Assembly (NCBI GenBank): GCA_020809705.1
Contig: CP085826.1
Coordinates: forward strand, 2,542,001-2,606,000
Direction of reading: 5' to 3'
Source: Calonectria ilicicola
Taxonomy: Eukaryota; Ascomycota; Sordariomycetes; Hypocreales; Nectriaceae
Length of the DNA: 64,000 nt
The notes under the pieces are model-generated. The model was not told the origin of the DNA, searched no databases, and saw nothing but the letters and a program-made list of their open reading frames with translations. Positions 36,817 to 48,253 of the stretch are shown here, piece after piece. The position numbers were made by a program, and so were the translations under genes. Numbering within the stretch: the first letter of the stretch is position 1; each line of letters opens with the position of its first letter.

Positions 36817-39556
36817 AGAATGGAGATTGGCGGAGGACGAGCCAGTATAGTGAATGGGACCGGATAGGTGTTTGAGGCGCTGAAATTCCAGCAATGGGCG
36901 GAACGAAGTGTGGAAGATTTATCATGTAGCATACATAATACTTGAAGCCTAAGATTAGCAAGGCAGGCTTGGATGGGATTGACGGGGCGGAGGGGTGTGC
37001 TTTAATTATACATCAGGCTTCAAACAATTTACCTTTTATTTTGTTTCAATGAGCCATTAATTTGGAAACTGGGGTAGTTAGTGGAGTATCTCAGCTCTTA
37101 CCCCGGATTGCTTAGAATCTCATAGCATCTGATTTGGTGAGCTACATGCGAGGGGGGCAAACTCAACCCGATTTGGACGCTGGAGCCTCGAACGTGTTTT
37201 GTCCAAAATCAATTGCAAACTTAATTGAGAAATGGGGTCAGCATATTTCTGAAAGGTATCAGCGAAACTTGACTGGAAAAGGTTTATGCGGTCAGACTGG
37301 CCGGGCCAAAGTGTCTGCTTGACAACGATGGTTGTTTTGGCTTGGAAATATTTGTGTCATGAGGATGTCGCCGTGGGCCGAGTCCACTTCCCGGCGGTAT
37401 CCGAGGTTAAGCTCATTGGACGGTGAAGAGAGCAGGGAAGGGGGCGAGTGGAATCTGGGGCAGGGGAATATCTTTGGGGGAAGAACGTGGTCGCGGAATA
37501 CTCAACCTGGGTTGGGAGGAGAGAAAGATTCGACCCACTCAGTTCGGGGTGCCATGTATCGAGCGAGCTAGACTATGGAGGATGGATCTGCGGGCTTGGT
37601 GTGGCCAGCGGGGGGGTCAATGGAGCTGAAAGAAAGGAGTGCATGTAGGCAGACTAAATGGCGGTTCAACGATGGCACTGAGGAACTAAATCATATGATG
37701 GGCTGCATGTTTTCTGCGATGGTACATACGGAGTGATACGAATCGGCGAGGTTTCGGAATCGACCATTCGGCAACGCTGTTCGGCTCGGGATACGGGTCG
37801 CGGGTGACGAAAGTGTTTCTACAGGGGGCGTCGATGCATGATACGGCATGGCGCAAGTTGATGTCGGGAAGAGCACCCCGACGGCTTTCTGCCTCAGCCC
37901 GTTCCAGGGGCGGCTTGACTGATCACTTCATAGACGCCGATTGCCACGGGGTTGGATTGGGAATCAGCAGCCCTTCAAGAAGCATAGTATGGCAAGGGTA
38001 GCCAGTTGCAATGCGGGTGCAATTAGAAAGGCTGACGGTGCTTGCGGGCAAACAAGGCGAAATGACAAATCCGGCTTTCCTCGTTCGGTCTGACAGAGTT
38101 GGTGGGTGGATTTGGCAAAGAAAAGAGAAGAACGAGGTGGAAAGAACGCGTCGGTAATGAATTTATTAGGTTCATGTTGCGGGATGAAGCAAGGCCTCAA
38201 CAGGGGTGATCGACGTTGGTCTTTGATGCCTGGGCACGATGGAGAATAGCGAAAGAACGGTGATGGAATCAATTCGGAATCAGGTGTCGTGATTCCAACA
38301 TGGGCTAGGGCAGCAGAGAGGCAGGCGAAGGAGGGGCGTGTGCGTTAGCGGAGGATCTCGATGACCTGGGGGAGGACGGCGAGGGGGCGGGGGGATGGCA
38401 TTTGGAATCAAGGGGCCATTTTTGGCTTTGATTGTGGGTGCCGTTTCTGCTTATCGACGTAATTAGCTTGAGGGCCGAGTTGGTAGAGTTTGATTTCTCT
38501 TTTTATTTCTTACCTTTTTTTTTTTCTTCATGGAGGGGGAGCGGGACCATCAGGCGACTTCTCATCTTGTTGGCCAGCCTTGTTGATATTGATATTGATA
38601 CCAAGATGATGATTGATTACAGCCCGAGTGCTGCCGCTGCTCCTAGTCTTAGACGACGGGTCTATTTCGTAAATATCTCCCCACAATCTGTCGGAAACAG
38701 GTAGGGACTTGGTTAGAAGCCCTGAGATGCCGAGCTGCTCCCCTCAGGCCCCTGTAGCTTGTGCTCTCGCTCTCCCCAAGTTCCAGCCGCCGACCTCTCA
38801 CAGGCAATCAAAGGGCCATGACCAAGCTATCCCCACAGAGGTCCACAAGCCCACAGAGACGCTTCTTGGTGGGGTTGAGCAGCCGCGGGTCCGCTAGCAG
38901 AGCACCAGGCCACTCAGCGGCAAGCAATTTCAACACAGGTCACCTCTCGTGCGTGCTCAGCTTCAAGCTTGCTGAGGTGGAGGATGCATGACAGATGGCT
39001 CGACCCCTCCGCACAGTAACGAAGGATGCTGCGAGAAGAGCTGGTGCTTGTTCTGGATGAAGGTGTAGAGACAACGTGCTGTCCATGATGCACATGCCAG
39101 CTCACTGGCTATTGTTTGGATCAGCCGCAACCCTCCCCGTCAGCCAGCAGACATGAGCAGTCGAAGCAGCAGCCGCCGCCAGCAGGGTTCAAGGGTACCC
39201 TCCCCCAGCTCCAAGACAGTTCCAGGCGGGAGGTTTGGAGGGGTTGGACAGCACCGTACTGCAGGTAATCCCAAGCTTGACGTCGGTAGGGAAGCGGGAG
39301 CGAGAGCATGGGGTTTGTTAGGTGGACGCCACCGGGAAGCTCATCGCATTGACTCGCCGTGTACTGCCAGATGCCCGTGGTCCCCGAGCTACGTTGCCCC
39401 AAACCAATTGGCACTCCCTTGCATTTTGATCTTCCGTCTCCCACTTCTTCTTTTCTGACTCTTTTTTTTTATTCTTCTACTTCCTCCTCCTTCTCTGACA
39501 TCTCCCTCCAAACTCCCCTCCTCTGACGTCTTGAACATCACCCCATAACCACAAAG
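36817..39556. other. Long gene-free region upstream of cytochrome c peroxidase
   Basis: About 2.7 kb without a supported gene. It contains a poly-T tract (38515-38525), a small GATATT triplication near 38583-38600, and a CT-rich stretch from 39420 that is the likely promoter and leader of the peroxidase gene. Open frames on both strands are short and overlap. Confidence 0.5.
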
Positions 39557-39780
39557 GTAAGCTCTTCTAACGCTCCATAGCTCGCCCGAGCTTCAACCCA
39601 CCTCGGCATGTCGCCGAACTCCCTTATCAGTCTACTGCAAGTTGTTCCTGCCTTGCTGCCCAGCTTGCAGCTGATTGCTATGGTCCTTCGGCTCTTTCGC
39701 CTTGGGTACCCCTCATCAATGCTTCTTTTCCCCTTCACAATTGCAACCAGCAGTCAAATCACTCGCTCACATTTGTACAG
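39557..39780 (+). other. Predicted 5' UTR intron of CCP1
   Basis: A GGTAAGC donor at 39557 and a TTTGTACAG acceptor ending at 39780 directly abut the CCP1 start codon. The 224-nt interval would be a leader intron. The position of the acceptor immediately before ATG and the CT-rich exon upstream support it. Confidence 0.6.
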
Positions 39781-40976
39781 ATGGCTTTCGCTACCCGTCA
39801 GTTCGCTCGCGCTGCCACCCGCGCCTCCACCCGTGCCTTCTCGGTAGCTCCCCGCCAGGCTTTCCGTCAGGGTGGTCGCCGCTACTACTCCTCTGAGCCC
39901 GCCCAGAAGTCCGGTACCTCTCCCGTCGTCTGGCTGGCTGTCGCCGCCGTCGCTGGTGGTGCTGGCTACTTTTACCTGAACGGTGGTTCCGTCAACTCTA
40001 AGGACTTCAAGCCCACCAAGGAGGACTACCAGAAGGTCTACAACGAGGTTGCCTCGCGCCTCGAGGAGAAGGACGACTACGATGATGGCAGCTTCGGCCC
40101 CGTCCTCCTTCGTCTTGCCTGGCACGCCAGTGGCACTTTTGACAAGACAACTGGCACCGGCGGCAGCAATGGTGCTACCATGCGATTCTCTCCCGAGTCT
40201 GGCCACGGCGCCAACGCTGGTCTGATTGCTGCCCGCGATTTCCTTGAGCCCGTCAAGGGTGAGTATCCTGCATGAATTTGAAAGATTTATCCCAATTCCC
40301 CGCAATGCTGACTCAATTACAGCCAAGTTCCCTTGGATCACTTACTCTGATCTTTGGATTCTCTCTGGCGTCTGCGCCATTCAGGAGATGCAGGGCCCCG
40401 CCATTCCCTTCCGACCTGGTCGTGCTGACCGCGAGGCCGCTGCTTGCACTCCTGATGGCCGTCTCCCCGATGCCAGCAAGAGCTCCAACCACCTCCGTGA
40501 CATCTTCTACCGCATGGGTTTCAACGACCAAGAGATTGTTGCCCTGTCTGGTGCCCACGCTCTCGGTCGCTGCCACACCGACCGATCTGGCTTCGACGGT
40601 CCCTGGACCTTCTCTCCTACCATCCTTACCAACGACTACTACCGCCTTCTAATTGAGGAGAAGTGGCAGTGGAAGAAGTGGAACGGCCCCGCACAGGTAA
40701 GACTTCTCTCAATCCAAGATTGTAATCATGATCTTTACTAATACGCCCCAATAGTACGAGGACAAGAACACCAAGACCCTCATGATGCTGCCCACCGACA
40801 TGGCCCTTATTCAGGACAAGGCCCTCAAGCCCTTTGTCGAGAAATACGCCAAGGATAATGATGCGTTCTTCAAGGACTTCTCTAGCGTTGTTCTCAGACT
40901 GTTCGAGCTTGGTGTTCCTTTCGCTGAAGGCACTGAGAACCAGCGATGGACCTTTAAGACCCAGTGGGATGCTTAA
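39781..40976 (+). CDS. CCP1: Cytochrome c peroxidase, mitochondrial
   Basis: Exons 39781-40258, 40323-40696 and 40755-40976 give 357 residues. It reduces hydrogen peroxide with electrons from cytochrome c in the mitochondrial intermembrane space. Residues 1-38 form an Arg-rich presequence without acidic residues ([15 protein letters not shown]). A hydrophobic segment at about 48-66 ([20 protein letters not shown]) fits an inner-membrane sorting signal. The heme peroxidase core has distal Arg111, Trp114 and His115 in [10 protein letters not shown], proximal His238 in [11 protein letters not shown] and Trp254 in FDGPW. These match yeast Arg48, Trp51, His52, His175 and Trp191 with a constant offset of 63, so the radical Trp that defines cytochrome c peroxidase is kept. 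Codons are strongly C-ending. The start at 39781 follows a leader intron. Confidence 0.95.
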
Positions 40977-42491
40977 ATCGGTCATCTGTGATGTCAGGAG
41001 CATCAGCATGGCGAATAGAATGGTAGAATCTCGGGGGACCAGGGTTTGGTCTGCATGTCAAATTCAATGAAGGGAGCGATATCCGGAGTTTTCACTTGTA
41101 ATTACTAGGAGTTTGCAAGGCGACACGGCTTGGTTTTGCCTGTGCCTTGCTCCAAATCGCTCCACACAGAAGACACTTGTTTGTACCACAATAGAACAAG
41201 AAAAATTTTCCTTTTTGTCCATGGCTCTTGACTTACCCTATCGCTCAAATATGACCTGGCATGAGATGGAGTGAGTCGCCTATGAATCAGGACGTTGCTT
41301 TGAGGTTTGTGTTGGGTTCCGGCTTACACAAAATACACGTCATTCCTCATCCCCTCTCGGGAACGTAGAAACTTGGGGGTGGTATCGATTGAGGAGGATC
41401 GACAGGGTCCATGATGATGGTTGGTTCGGATATTTTGGAGTGTCATGGACGCCACGTTTTATTCGAGGTATCCTTGTGCTAGCGTCCCGAATGGATGGGA
41501 GGATGTAGTGTAGTGTAGTGCCGAGAATGTGGCATCGGGATTATTTAGGCAAAAGGGACCAATTCTCGGGCTAACCATTTCGGAATGTTAGGTGATACTC
41601 GGTCAATACATTCGAGATGCTGGTTATGAATGCAGAGCTATAGTAACATATGCTGGCTTATAATACGCTATCTCAAGTAAAATGAGGAGATTGAGCAAAG
41701 GCGTTGTGGCATTGGTACCGTCTCGCCGCAAAGGAGACGTGCTGTGTATATGTGTGCTGGAGCCAGGTTTATAGACCATTCTTCTCAACCAAAGCACCGC
41801 TTGGTCCCGTTGTCATCCGTGATTTGAAAAATTAGAACTGGCTTGCCCTCTTTTGCCGTCTTGTCGATAACCTGGAAACCTTTGCTGCCAAGGAGCTGCT
41901 AGGTTCCCATGTTGACCTTACCTGTGGCTTTGAACCATAAATTTTTGATGCATCAAAGTTCTGTAGCATGCTACCAATCTCTTAGACCTATAGCGTCATT
42001 TCTGTGTAGCGAGAGAAAAAAAATCACAGTGACACTGGAGTTCATGTATACCCTCCAATAAAACACCGGTGCTGGTATACCTATGCATCCAACATTTCTC
42101 GTGATACACGGGTGGCTTCACAAGTGAAAAACCACAAATGTGGTCCCCGAAGCGACGAGTCCATTATTCCGAGATGCCAAGGCCTGCGACTAACTTGTTT
42201 GTCAGCTTCCTTATATGTCGCTCACATTGTTTTGGTTGACAGAACCAGATTCCAAATTTAATTCGAAGAAGGGGCTAGATCAAGAATACTGGGTTTAGAC
42301 CTCTATAAAAGCTAATAATCTATACTTGTAGGGGCTTTTTGTTCTCTTAATCCTATTTATGCAAAGCCTACAAAATGAAAGGCGCCATCGTAGTCACAAC
42401 TCAGACTCTAGGTAGTTCCTGGGTTGTAAATTTGTCTCAACTAATAAAATTACGGAGTGACAGACAACAAACCCTTCTTATTTTAGCTTGC
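40977..42491. other. Gene-free 3' flank leading into the transposon block
   Basis: About 1.5 kb with the peroxidase 3' UTR at the left. GC content falls gradually toward the right. A GTAGT triplication lies near 41506-41520. No exon is supported. Confidence 0.5.
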
Positions 42492-42493
42492 TA

Positions 42494-42519
42494 AAGGTGG
42501 GTCGCAAAAGTCTGTCAAA
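42494..42519 (+). repeat. Left terminal inverted repeat of the MITE-like element
   Basis: Twenty-six bases starting AAGGTGGGTCGC and ending GTCAAA, identical in inverted form to 48226-48251. A TA precedes it. Confidence 0.85.
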
Positions 42520-42834
42520 AAACGCGATTTTACATAAAAACACACCTCTAACACTCTTTAATAAAACTATTTAAAAAATAAAAAAAAATAAAAATAAAAT
42601 TAATATATAAAATTAAATATTTATATTTTCTTAATATATATTTTTTATTTTAAAAATCTTATTATTATTTATTTATTAAAAATTAAAAGTAAAAAAATTT
42701 AAAAAATTTAAATTAATAAATTTATAAAAAATAAAAAAATTTAAAAAAAAAATAAATATTTAAATATTAAAATAATAAGATTTTATAAAAGTTTATTATA
42801 AAATAAATAATATAATATAATAATATAAGTATTT

Positions 42835-43008
42835 TATAAGAATAATTAGGACTCCAGCACTATAATAGCTAGAGGTAGCACATAGCCCACTTAGCTTATT
42901 AAAGAATTTCGACAAATGTTTAAAAAATGCTTATTAAGTTAAAGTCTATATAATATAATATAATTTATTTTATAGCTCCTTTAATTACCTTAATTAATAA
43001 CCCTTATA
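42835..43008 (+). repeat. 5' LTR (174 bp)
   Basis: Aligns without gaps to 47952-48125. The roughly 45 differences I count by eye are all C/T or G/A transitions, with none a transversion. Both copies have been mutated, on both strands. Confidence 0.85.
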
Positions 43009-46000
43009 ATTTTTTAACTTTTATACCCTTTAAATAATTAATATAATTTTTATAAATATATAAATTATAAATAATCTTAATAAATACTTTTTAAATATAT
43101 TATATATAAATATAATATTTAAATTATTTATAAAAATTTATATTTTATTAGGGTACTTAAGTATTATAAAAGATTAATTAACTTTAATAATTAAGCTCTT
43201 AGCCCTTATTAATAAATAAATATAAAATAAATAATAAATAAAAATATTAGATTTAAGTATTGTTAGAGGTTATAATACAGTGGAAGGTAAAAGGATAAGC
43301 TTAAAATTAAGCTTTTTAAATAAGTATATATTATATTATTATTTTTATTTTTGAGGGGCTATATGTTATATATATAGATGAATATTTCCTTTATTAATAA
43401 GTAATTTTAATATTTTAATTTCTAAGCAATTATATTATAAATCAATGATTTATAATCATTTATTATAAATCAAAATATTTGATTTTTCTATATAGTATAT
43501 ATAGTATTATTAATACTATATTAGCTTATAATAATAAGAAAAAATTCAGTTATTTAATAGTTTAACTTTTATCTTTAAAAGTTTAATATTTAGAGAGTTA
43601 TTTTAGCTTATTATATTTATTATTTTATAAGTTTTTATTTAACACTTTCTAAGTATACATTTATTAAATATTTATTAAATTATTAAATATATATTATATT
43701 ATATACTTAAATAATATTATTATTTATTCCTAAAATTAAGACTAATATATATAGAATATAAAAGAGGTCTTATAAAGACTATAAGCTACCTAGTTATATA
43801 CTAAACTATCTAAATATACCTTTTATTAATAAAAGATTAAATTTTTAAGCTATATTATTATATAAGAGAAAATTAAAATAAACCTAGTATAAGTTTAAGT
43901 AATCACTAAATAACCTATACTAACTAATTTTAAAGAAATATAAGTCTTCCTAGGCTTTTATAATTTTTATAAAAAATTTATTCTAAAATACTTAAAAATT
44001 ATAAAGCTTATTATAACCTTATTTAAAGGTAATAAAAAGAATTATAAAATAAAGGAATTTATATAACTTTTAATAATATAAAAAGTATTAAAAGAACTTT
44101 AATATACCTTCTACTTTATAATTATTCTTTAATATTAGAATTCTAAACTACCTACATATATTAAGATAGATATATTAACTAAAGCTATTTTAAATATATT
44201 ATCTTAATTATAAGTAGACTAATAATAGCTAGTTACTTATTAATTAAAAAAGCTTATAAATATAAAGTAATATTAAGTTATAGATTAATAAGAGCTTCTT
44301 ATTATTATAAAGAGTATAAAGTACTAGAGCTATTATTTATTAAAATTAGTAGATAAGTTTATTTTATTAATAAATTATATTACTTTAATAGAAATAATAT
44401 CTATCTTTATATAAGATCTTTAGGAAAGGCTTATTTATTAAATATATAAACTTATATTATTTAATTTTAATATTAAATATAAGCTAAAGAAAATTAACTT
44501 TATTAATAAGCTCTTTAAAAGATCTAATTATATATTAAATAAAATAGCTTACTATAATATATTACTTATTCTAATAAAAAAACTAATATTAATTAATAAA
44601 CTATTATTAAATATATAATAAATAATTATTAATTTTAAAGAAAAGTATAAAAGTATTTAAATATATATATAAGCTATTTAAGCTAATTTAAAAAGATCTT
44701 CTTACCTTTAGATTAAAGTTAGGCTTTAAGATCTCCTAATTTAATATAATATATAATATATATCTTTATAATTATAATATAAATTAAAAAAGTAATAGAT
44801 TATATTAATAAGTATTTAGAGAATACTTAATAAAAAGCAATTATTAAAAGCTATAAAGATTTAATTAAAGCTAGAATTATTAGCCTAAATTAATATATCT
44901 TATATTTTATTATAAAGGAATTTATATAGGGTAAAATAATATTTTTATTATAATCTTTATATAAGTTAGAAAACTTAGTTAGAGGATTATAGATTAATAA
45001 TTAATATTATTAATAGAAGGTAAAGAAGGCTTATAAAGTAATTAATAAATAAGAAAAATATTATCTTAATAAATAAAATACTTTCTTTTATAAAGAAAGA
45101 TTAATAATCTTAAATTAATATATTATAAAGAAAGAAATCCTATAAAAGTACTATAATAATCTAAGATTAGGATATATAAGGGTATATAAAATACTTAAGT
45201 TAATTAATTATAAATTCTATTAAGAAGGTATAGTTAATAATATTAAAAATTATATAATAAGGTATTAAGTATATTAAGGCTAGTACTTACTAAGATATTA
45301 ATTATATAAATAATTATAATTACTTTCTTTACTAGTATACTTATTCTAAGAAATTAATATAAATTTTATTATAAAACTATTAAATAATATTTAAATAGAT
45401 AATAAAGAATATAATATAATCTTAATTATTATATATTATATAATTAAATATATAATCTTTTTATTAATAAAAAAATATTTAATATAATTTAATTAATATA
45501 AATCCTTTATAAAAATATTAAATATAAATTTAAAATATTAAAAGAAATTATAAATAATAAAAATAAATTAATTATTAATAAGTTTTAAATAAAATTTATA
45601 AAAAAATAAATAATTACTTACTAACTATTTACTATATATTATCTATAAATAAATAAATAAAATAAATTTATTAAATATTAAAAAAATATCTTTAAATATA
45701 TATAAAAAGCTTATTAAATTAATAAATAACTTAATTACTTAAAGTAGAGTTTATATATAATAATAATATATATAGTATTATTAAAGTTTCTTTAATATAA
45801 GTATTTTATAGGTACTATCTTAAAATAATAGCTTATATTTTTAAATATATTAAAGCTAAAGTATAAAAAGTTAATAAATACTTAATAATTTTTTATTAAA
45901 TATAAAAATAAGCTTAAGAATATTAATAGTTTATAATAAAAGTATAATCTAAATATTATAACCAATATTACTAAATTAAAGAATATAAGCTAAGAAATAT

Positions 46001-46360
46001 TATTAGATTATTAATTAAATATTTCTACTTTAAAAATAAGAAGTTAGTATTATAATTTATTAAAGTGGCTATTAAAAAAAATAAGGAAATAAGTATATAA
46101 GATATATTTACTAAAGTAATATTAATATATATATAATATATTCTTAATCTTCTTATTAAAATTATAGTTATAGCCTTAGTAAGTAAGTAATAAAAGTATA
46201 GCCATTCTCCCTAAGTTAAAAGAAGAAAATAAAAAGTAAAAGATAAAGGAAATAATAAATTATAAAAAAAATAAAGAATAATTATTTTATTAAATTAAGT
46301 AAATAAGCTAGCTAGTAAAATATAATATATAAAAACCTATTAAATATTTAAAAAATATTT

Positions 46361-46692
46361 TATAAATAATATAAAAATATTATAAATAATATAAAAATAT
46401 TATAAATAATATAAAAATATTATAAATAATATAAAAATATTATAAATAATATAAAAATATTATAAATAATATAAAAATATTATAAATAATATAAAAATAT
46501 TATAAATAATATAAAAATATTATAAATAATATAAAAATATTATAAATAATATAAAAATATTATAAATAATATAAAAATATTATAAATAATATAAAAATAT
46601 TATAAATAATATAAAAATATTATAAATAATATAAAAATATTATAAATAATATAAAAATATTATAAATAATATAAAAATATTATAAATAATAT
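46361..46692 (+). repeat. 20-bp tandem array, about 16.6 copies
   Basis: The unit TATAAATAATATAAAAATAT repeats without interruption from 46361 to 46692. The copies are identical, in contrast to the heavily diverged surroundings. It lies inside the retrotransposon interior. Identical copies in RIP-decayed sequence suggest that the array expanded after mutation. Confidence 0.9.
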
Positions 46693-47592
46693 AAATATAT
46701 ATATAAGAAATAAAATAATAATATAAAATAAAAAAATATAATAAAAATATAATAAATAATTAATAAGATAATTACTAATTAATATACCTATAGATATAAA
46801 TATATATAAACTACTAAAATAATAACTTAAAGAAGCACTTAATAAAAACTTAATAATAGCTTAATAAATAGGTATTTAAGAAAAGGTACTACAATCATAA
46901 CCATAAGAACAATTATAAAAGCAATTACTACACTTACTATATTTATAGTTAGTAAGTAATAAAAATATATTATTAAATACAAACTTAAACTTAGCCTTAA
47001 AAGTAATAAGCTTAATAATCTTAAACTTTTTTTCTTTTTTAAATATAATATAAAAATATACTAATCACTTTTTATTAAATAAAAGATTTTTTAATATATT
47101 TAATAATATAGATAGAGCTATAATAATTTATAATAATAATTAAAGTATATAAGATTAATAAGCTCCTAGAGAATTTAATTAAGTTAGTAATAAATATATA
47201 TAGAATATTTAATAAAAGTAAATATATTATATTATAAGATTAATTAACTTCTTTATAATAAATATAATAAATATTAATAGATTTTTAATAATAAATAAAA
47301 AAGAGATTATTATATTTTTATATAATATAATAGAAGTAAGAGTAATTATTTAATAATTACTTAATAAATACTTAATTAATAAATTACTTATAATAAGCAA
47401 GTATTATAAAAAACTAAAAAGAAGTAATATTATAAGGATTTATTAAGTATTTATTAAAAAGGAGAAAAGTAAAGTAATAGTAAAAAATAAATATATATAT
47501 ATATATAATAAATAAAATAAGAAATATTATTTATATAAAAAATTATAAACAAGTATAAGATAAATAAAGATTATAAATACATTATAATATAT

Positions 47593-47733
47593 TGTTACGA
47601 CCCTTGTAAGTGCCTCACTGAGCCCTGTTAGCAGCAGGGTTATAGGGCTTAATTAGTAGTGTTTTGGGCAACCAAGGCGCTATAGACCTTTTGCCGCAGC
47701 GGTTAAGGCTGTGGGCCACCTTTTTTCGTAACA
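47593..47733. mobile_element. 141-bp TG...CA insertion (solo-LTR or SMART-like)
   Basis: A sharply bounded stretch of ordinary base composition inside the AT-rich element. It begins TGTTACGA and ends TCGTAACA (perfect 8-base inverted ends, TG...CA) and is flanked by TATAT on both sides, a possible 5-base target duplication. It keeps CpG and CpA sites, so it shows no sign of RIP. It is too short to encode a protein. A solo LTR of a small retroelement or a tiny non-autonomous element fits best. The TATAT match is weak evidence in such AT-rich sequence. Confidence 0.7.
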
Positions 47734-47934
47734 TATATACCTTATTAAAGTAAGATCCCTATAATAATCACTTACTAAATATATATTATATATATTATAA
47801 ATAATAAATTATAAACAATATATATTACACAAATAATCAATAATAAAATAATAATAATATACAATAATAACCATAAATATATAAAATCTAGCAAATTAGA
47901 GGAACTACTAGTAAATACTTAAGAATTAAGTATT

Positions 47935-47947
47935 AGAAAAAGAGGAA
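47935..47947 (+). other. Polypurine tract of the LTR retrotransposon
   Basis: AGAAAAAGAGGAA, all purine, ends four bases before the 3' LTR at 47952. This is the position of the plus-strand primer in LTR elements and fixes the orientation. Confidence 0.65.
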
Positions 47948-47951
47948 TAAT

Positions 47952-48125
47952 TATAAAAATAATTAGAATTTTAGTATCATAGTAGCTAAAAGTAATATAT
48001 AGCTTACTTAATCTATTAGAGAATTTTAGCAAATATTTAAAGAATACTTACCAAGTTGAAGTTTACATAACATAACATAATCTATTCTACGGCTCCTTTA
48101 GTCACCCTGGTCAACAACCCTTACA
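47952..48125 (+). repeat. 3' LTR (174 bp)
   Basis: Direct repeat of 42835-43008, same length, ending CAACCCTTACA followed by the TATTT duplication. It is less AT-rich than the left copy toward its 3' half, so the two copies carry different sets of transitions. Confidence 0.85.
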
Positions 48126-48225
48126 TATTTATATTATAAAAAATAAAATTATTAAAAATTTTTATTAATATAGTAGTTTTTTAGGAATTTTTAAAATTAT
48201 TAAGTTTTGCTGTAAAATCTGGTCC

Positions 48226-48251
48226 TTTGACAGACTTTTGCGACCCACCTT
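48226..48251 (-). repeat. Right terminal inverted repeat of the MITE-like element
   Basis: Reverse complement of 42494-42519 over 26 bases, followed by TA. It abruptly ends the AT-rich block. Confidence 0.85.
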
Positions 48252-48253
48252 TA

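Larger units (their letters stand above)
42835..48125 (+). mobile_element. RIP-decayed LTR retrotransposon
   Basis: A complete element of 5,291 bases: 174-bp direct terminal repeats at 42835-43008 and 47952-48125, flanked by a perfect 5-base duplication TATTT (42830-42834 and 48126-48130). The LTR termini correspond to TG...CA: the right LTR ends CTTACA and the starts read TATAAG/TATAAA after G-to-A changes. A purine tract AGAAAAAGAGGAA at 47935-47947 lies just upstream of the right LTR, so the element reads left to right. The interior is almost pure A+T with no reading frame, as expected from repeat-induced point mutation. Gag, pol and the primer-binding site cannot be resolved, so copia versus gypsy is open. 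Confidence 0.85.
42494..48251. mobile_element. TA-flanked TIR element (MITE-like), split by a retrotransposon
   Basis: The outer boundary of the AT-rich block is a pair of inverted repeats. The first 26 bases from 42494 (AAGGTGGGTCGC...) equal the reverse complement of the last 26 ending at 48251. A further 9-base match (GATTTTACA) follows after six mostly different bases. TA dinucleotides flank both ends (42492-42493 and 48252-48253), the target duplication of Tc1/mariner/pogo-type elements. Removing the inserted LTR element (42835-48125 plus one TATTT copy) leaves about 462 bases, too short to encode a transposase, so it is a non-autonomous MITE-like element. Its internal sequence is AT-rich. 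The superfamily is inferred from the TA duplication only. Confidence 0.8.

Noticed and set aside
39754..40341. 195-codon open frame antisense to CCP1
   Set aside because: Produced by C-ending codon bias of the peroxidase gene read on the other strand.
43009..47592. Attempt to find gag/pol frames inside the LTR element
   Set aside because: The interior is so AT-rich and full of stop codons that no catalytic motif could be read, so copia or gypsy membership is not claimed.
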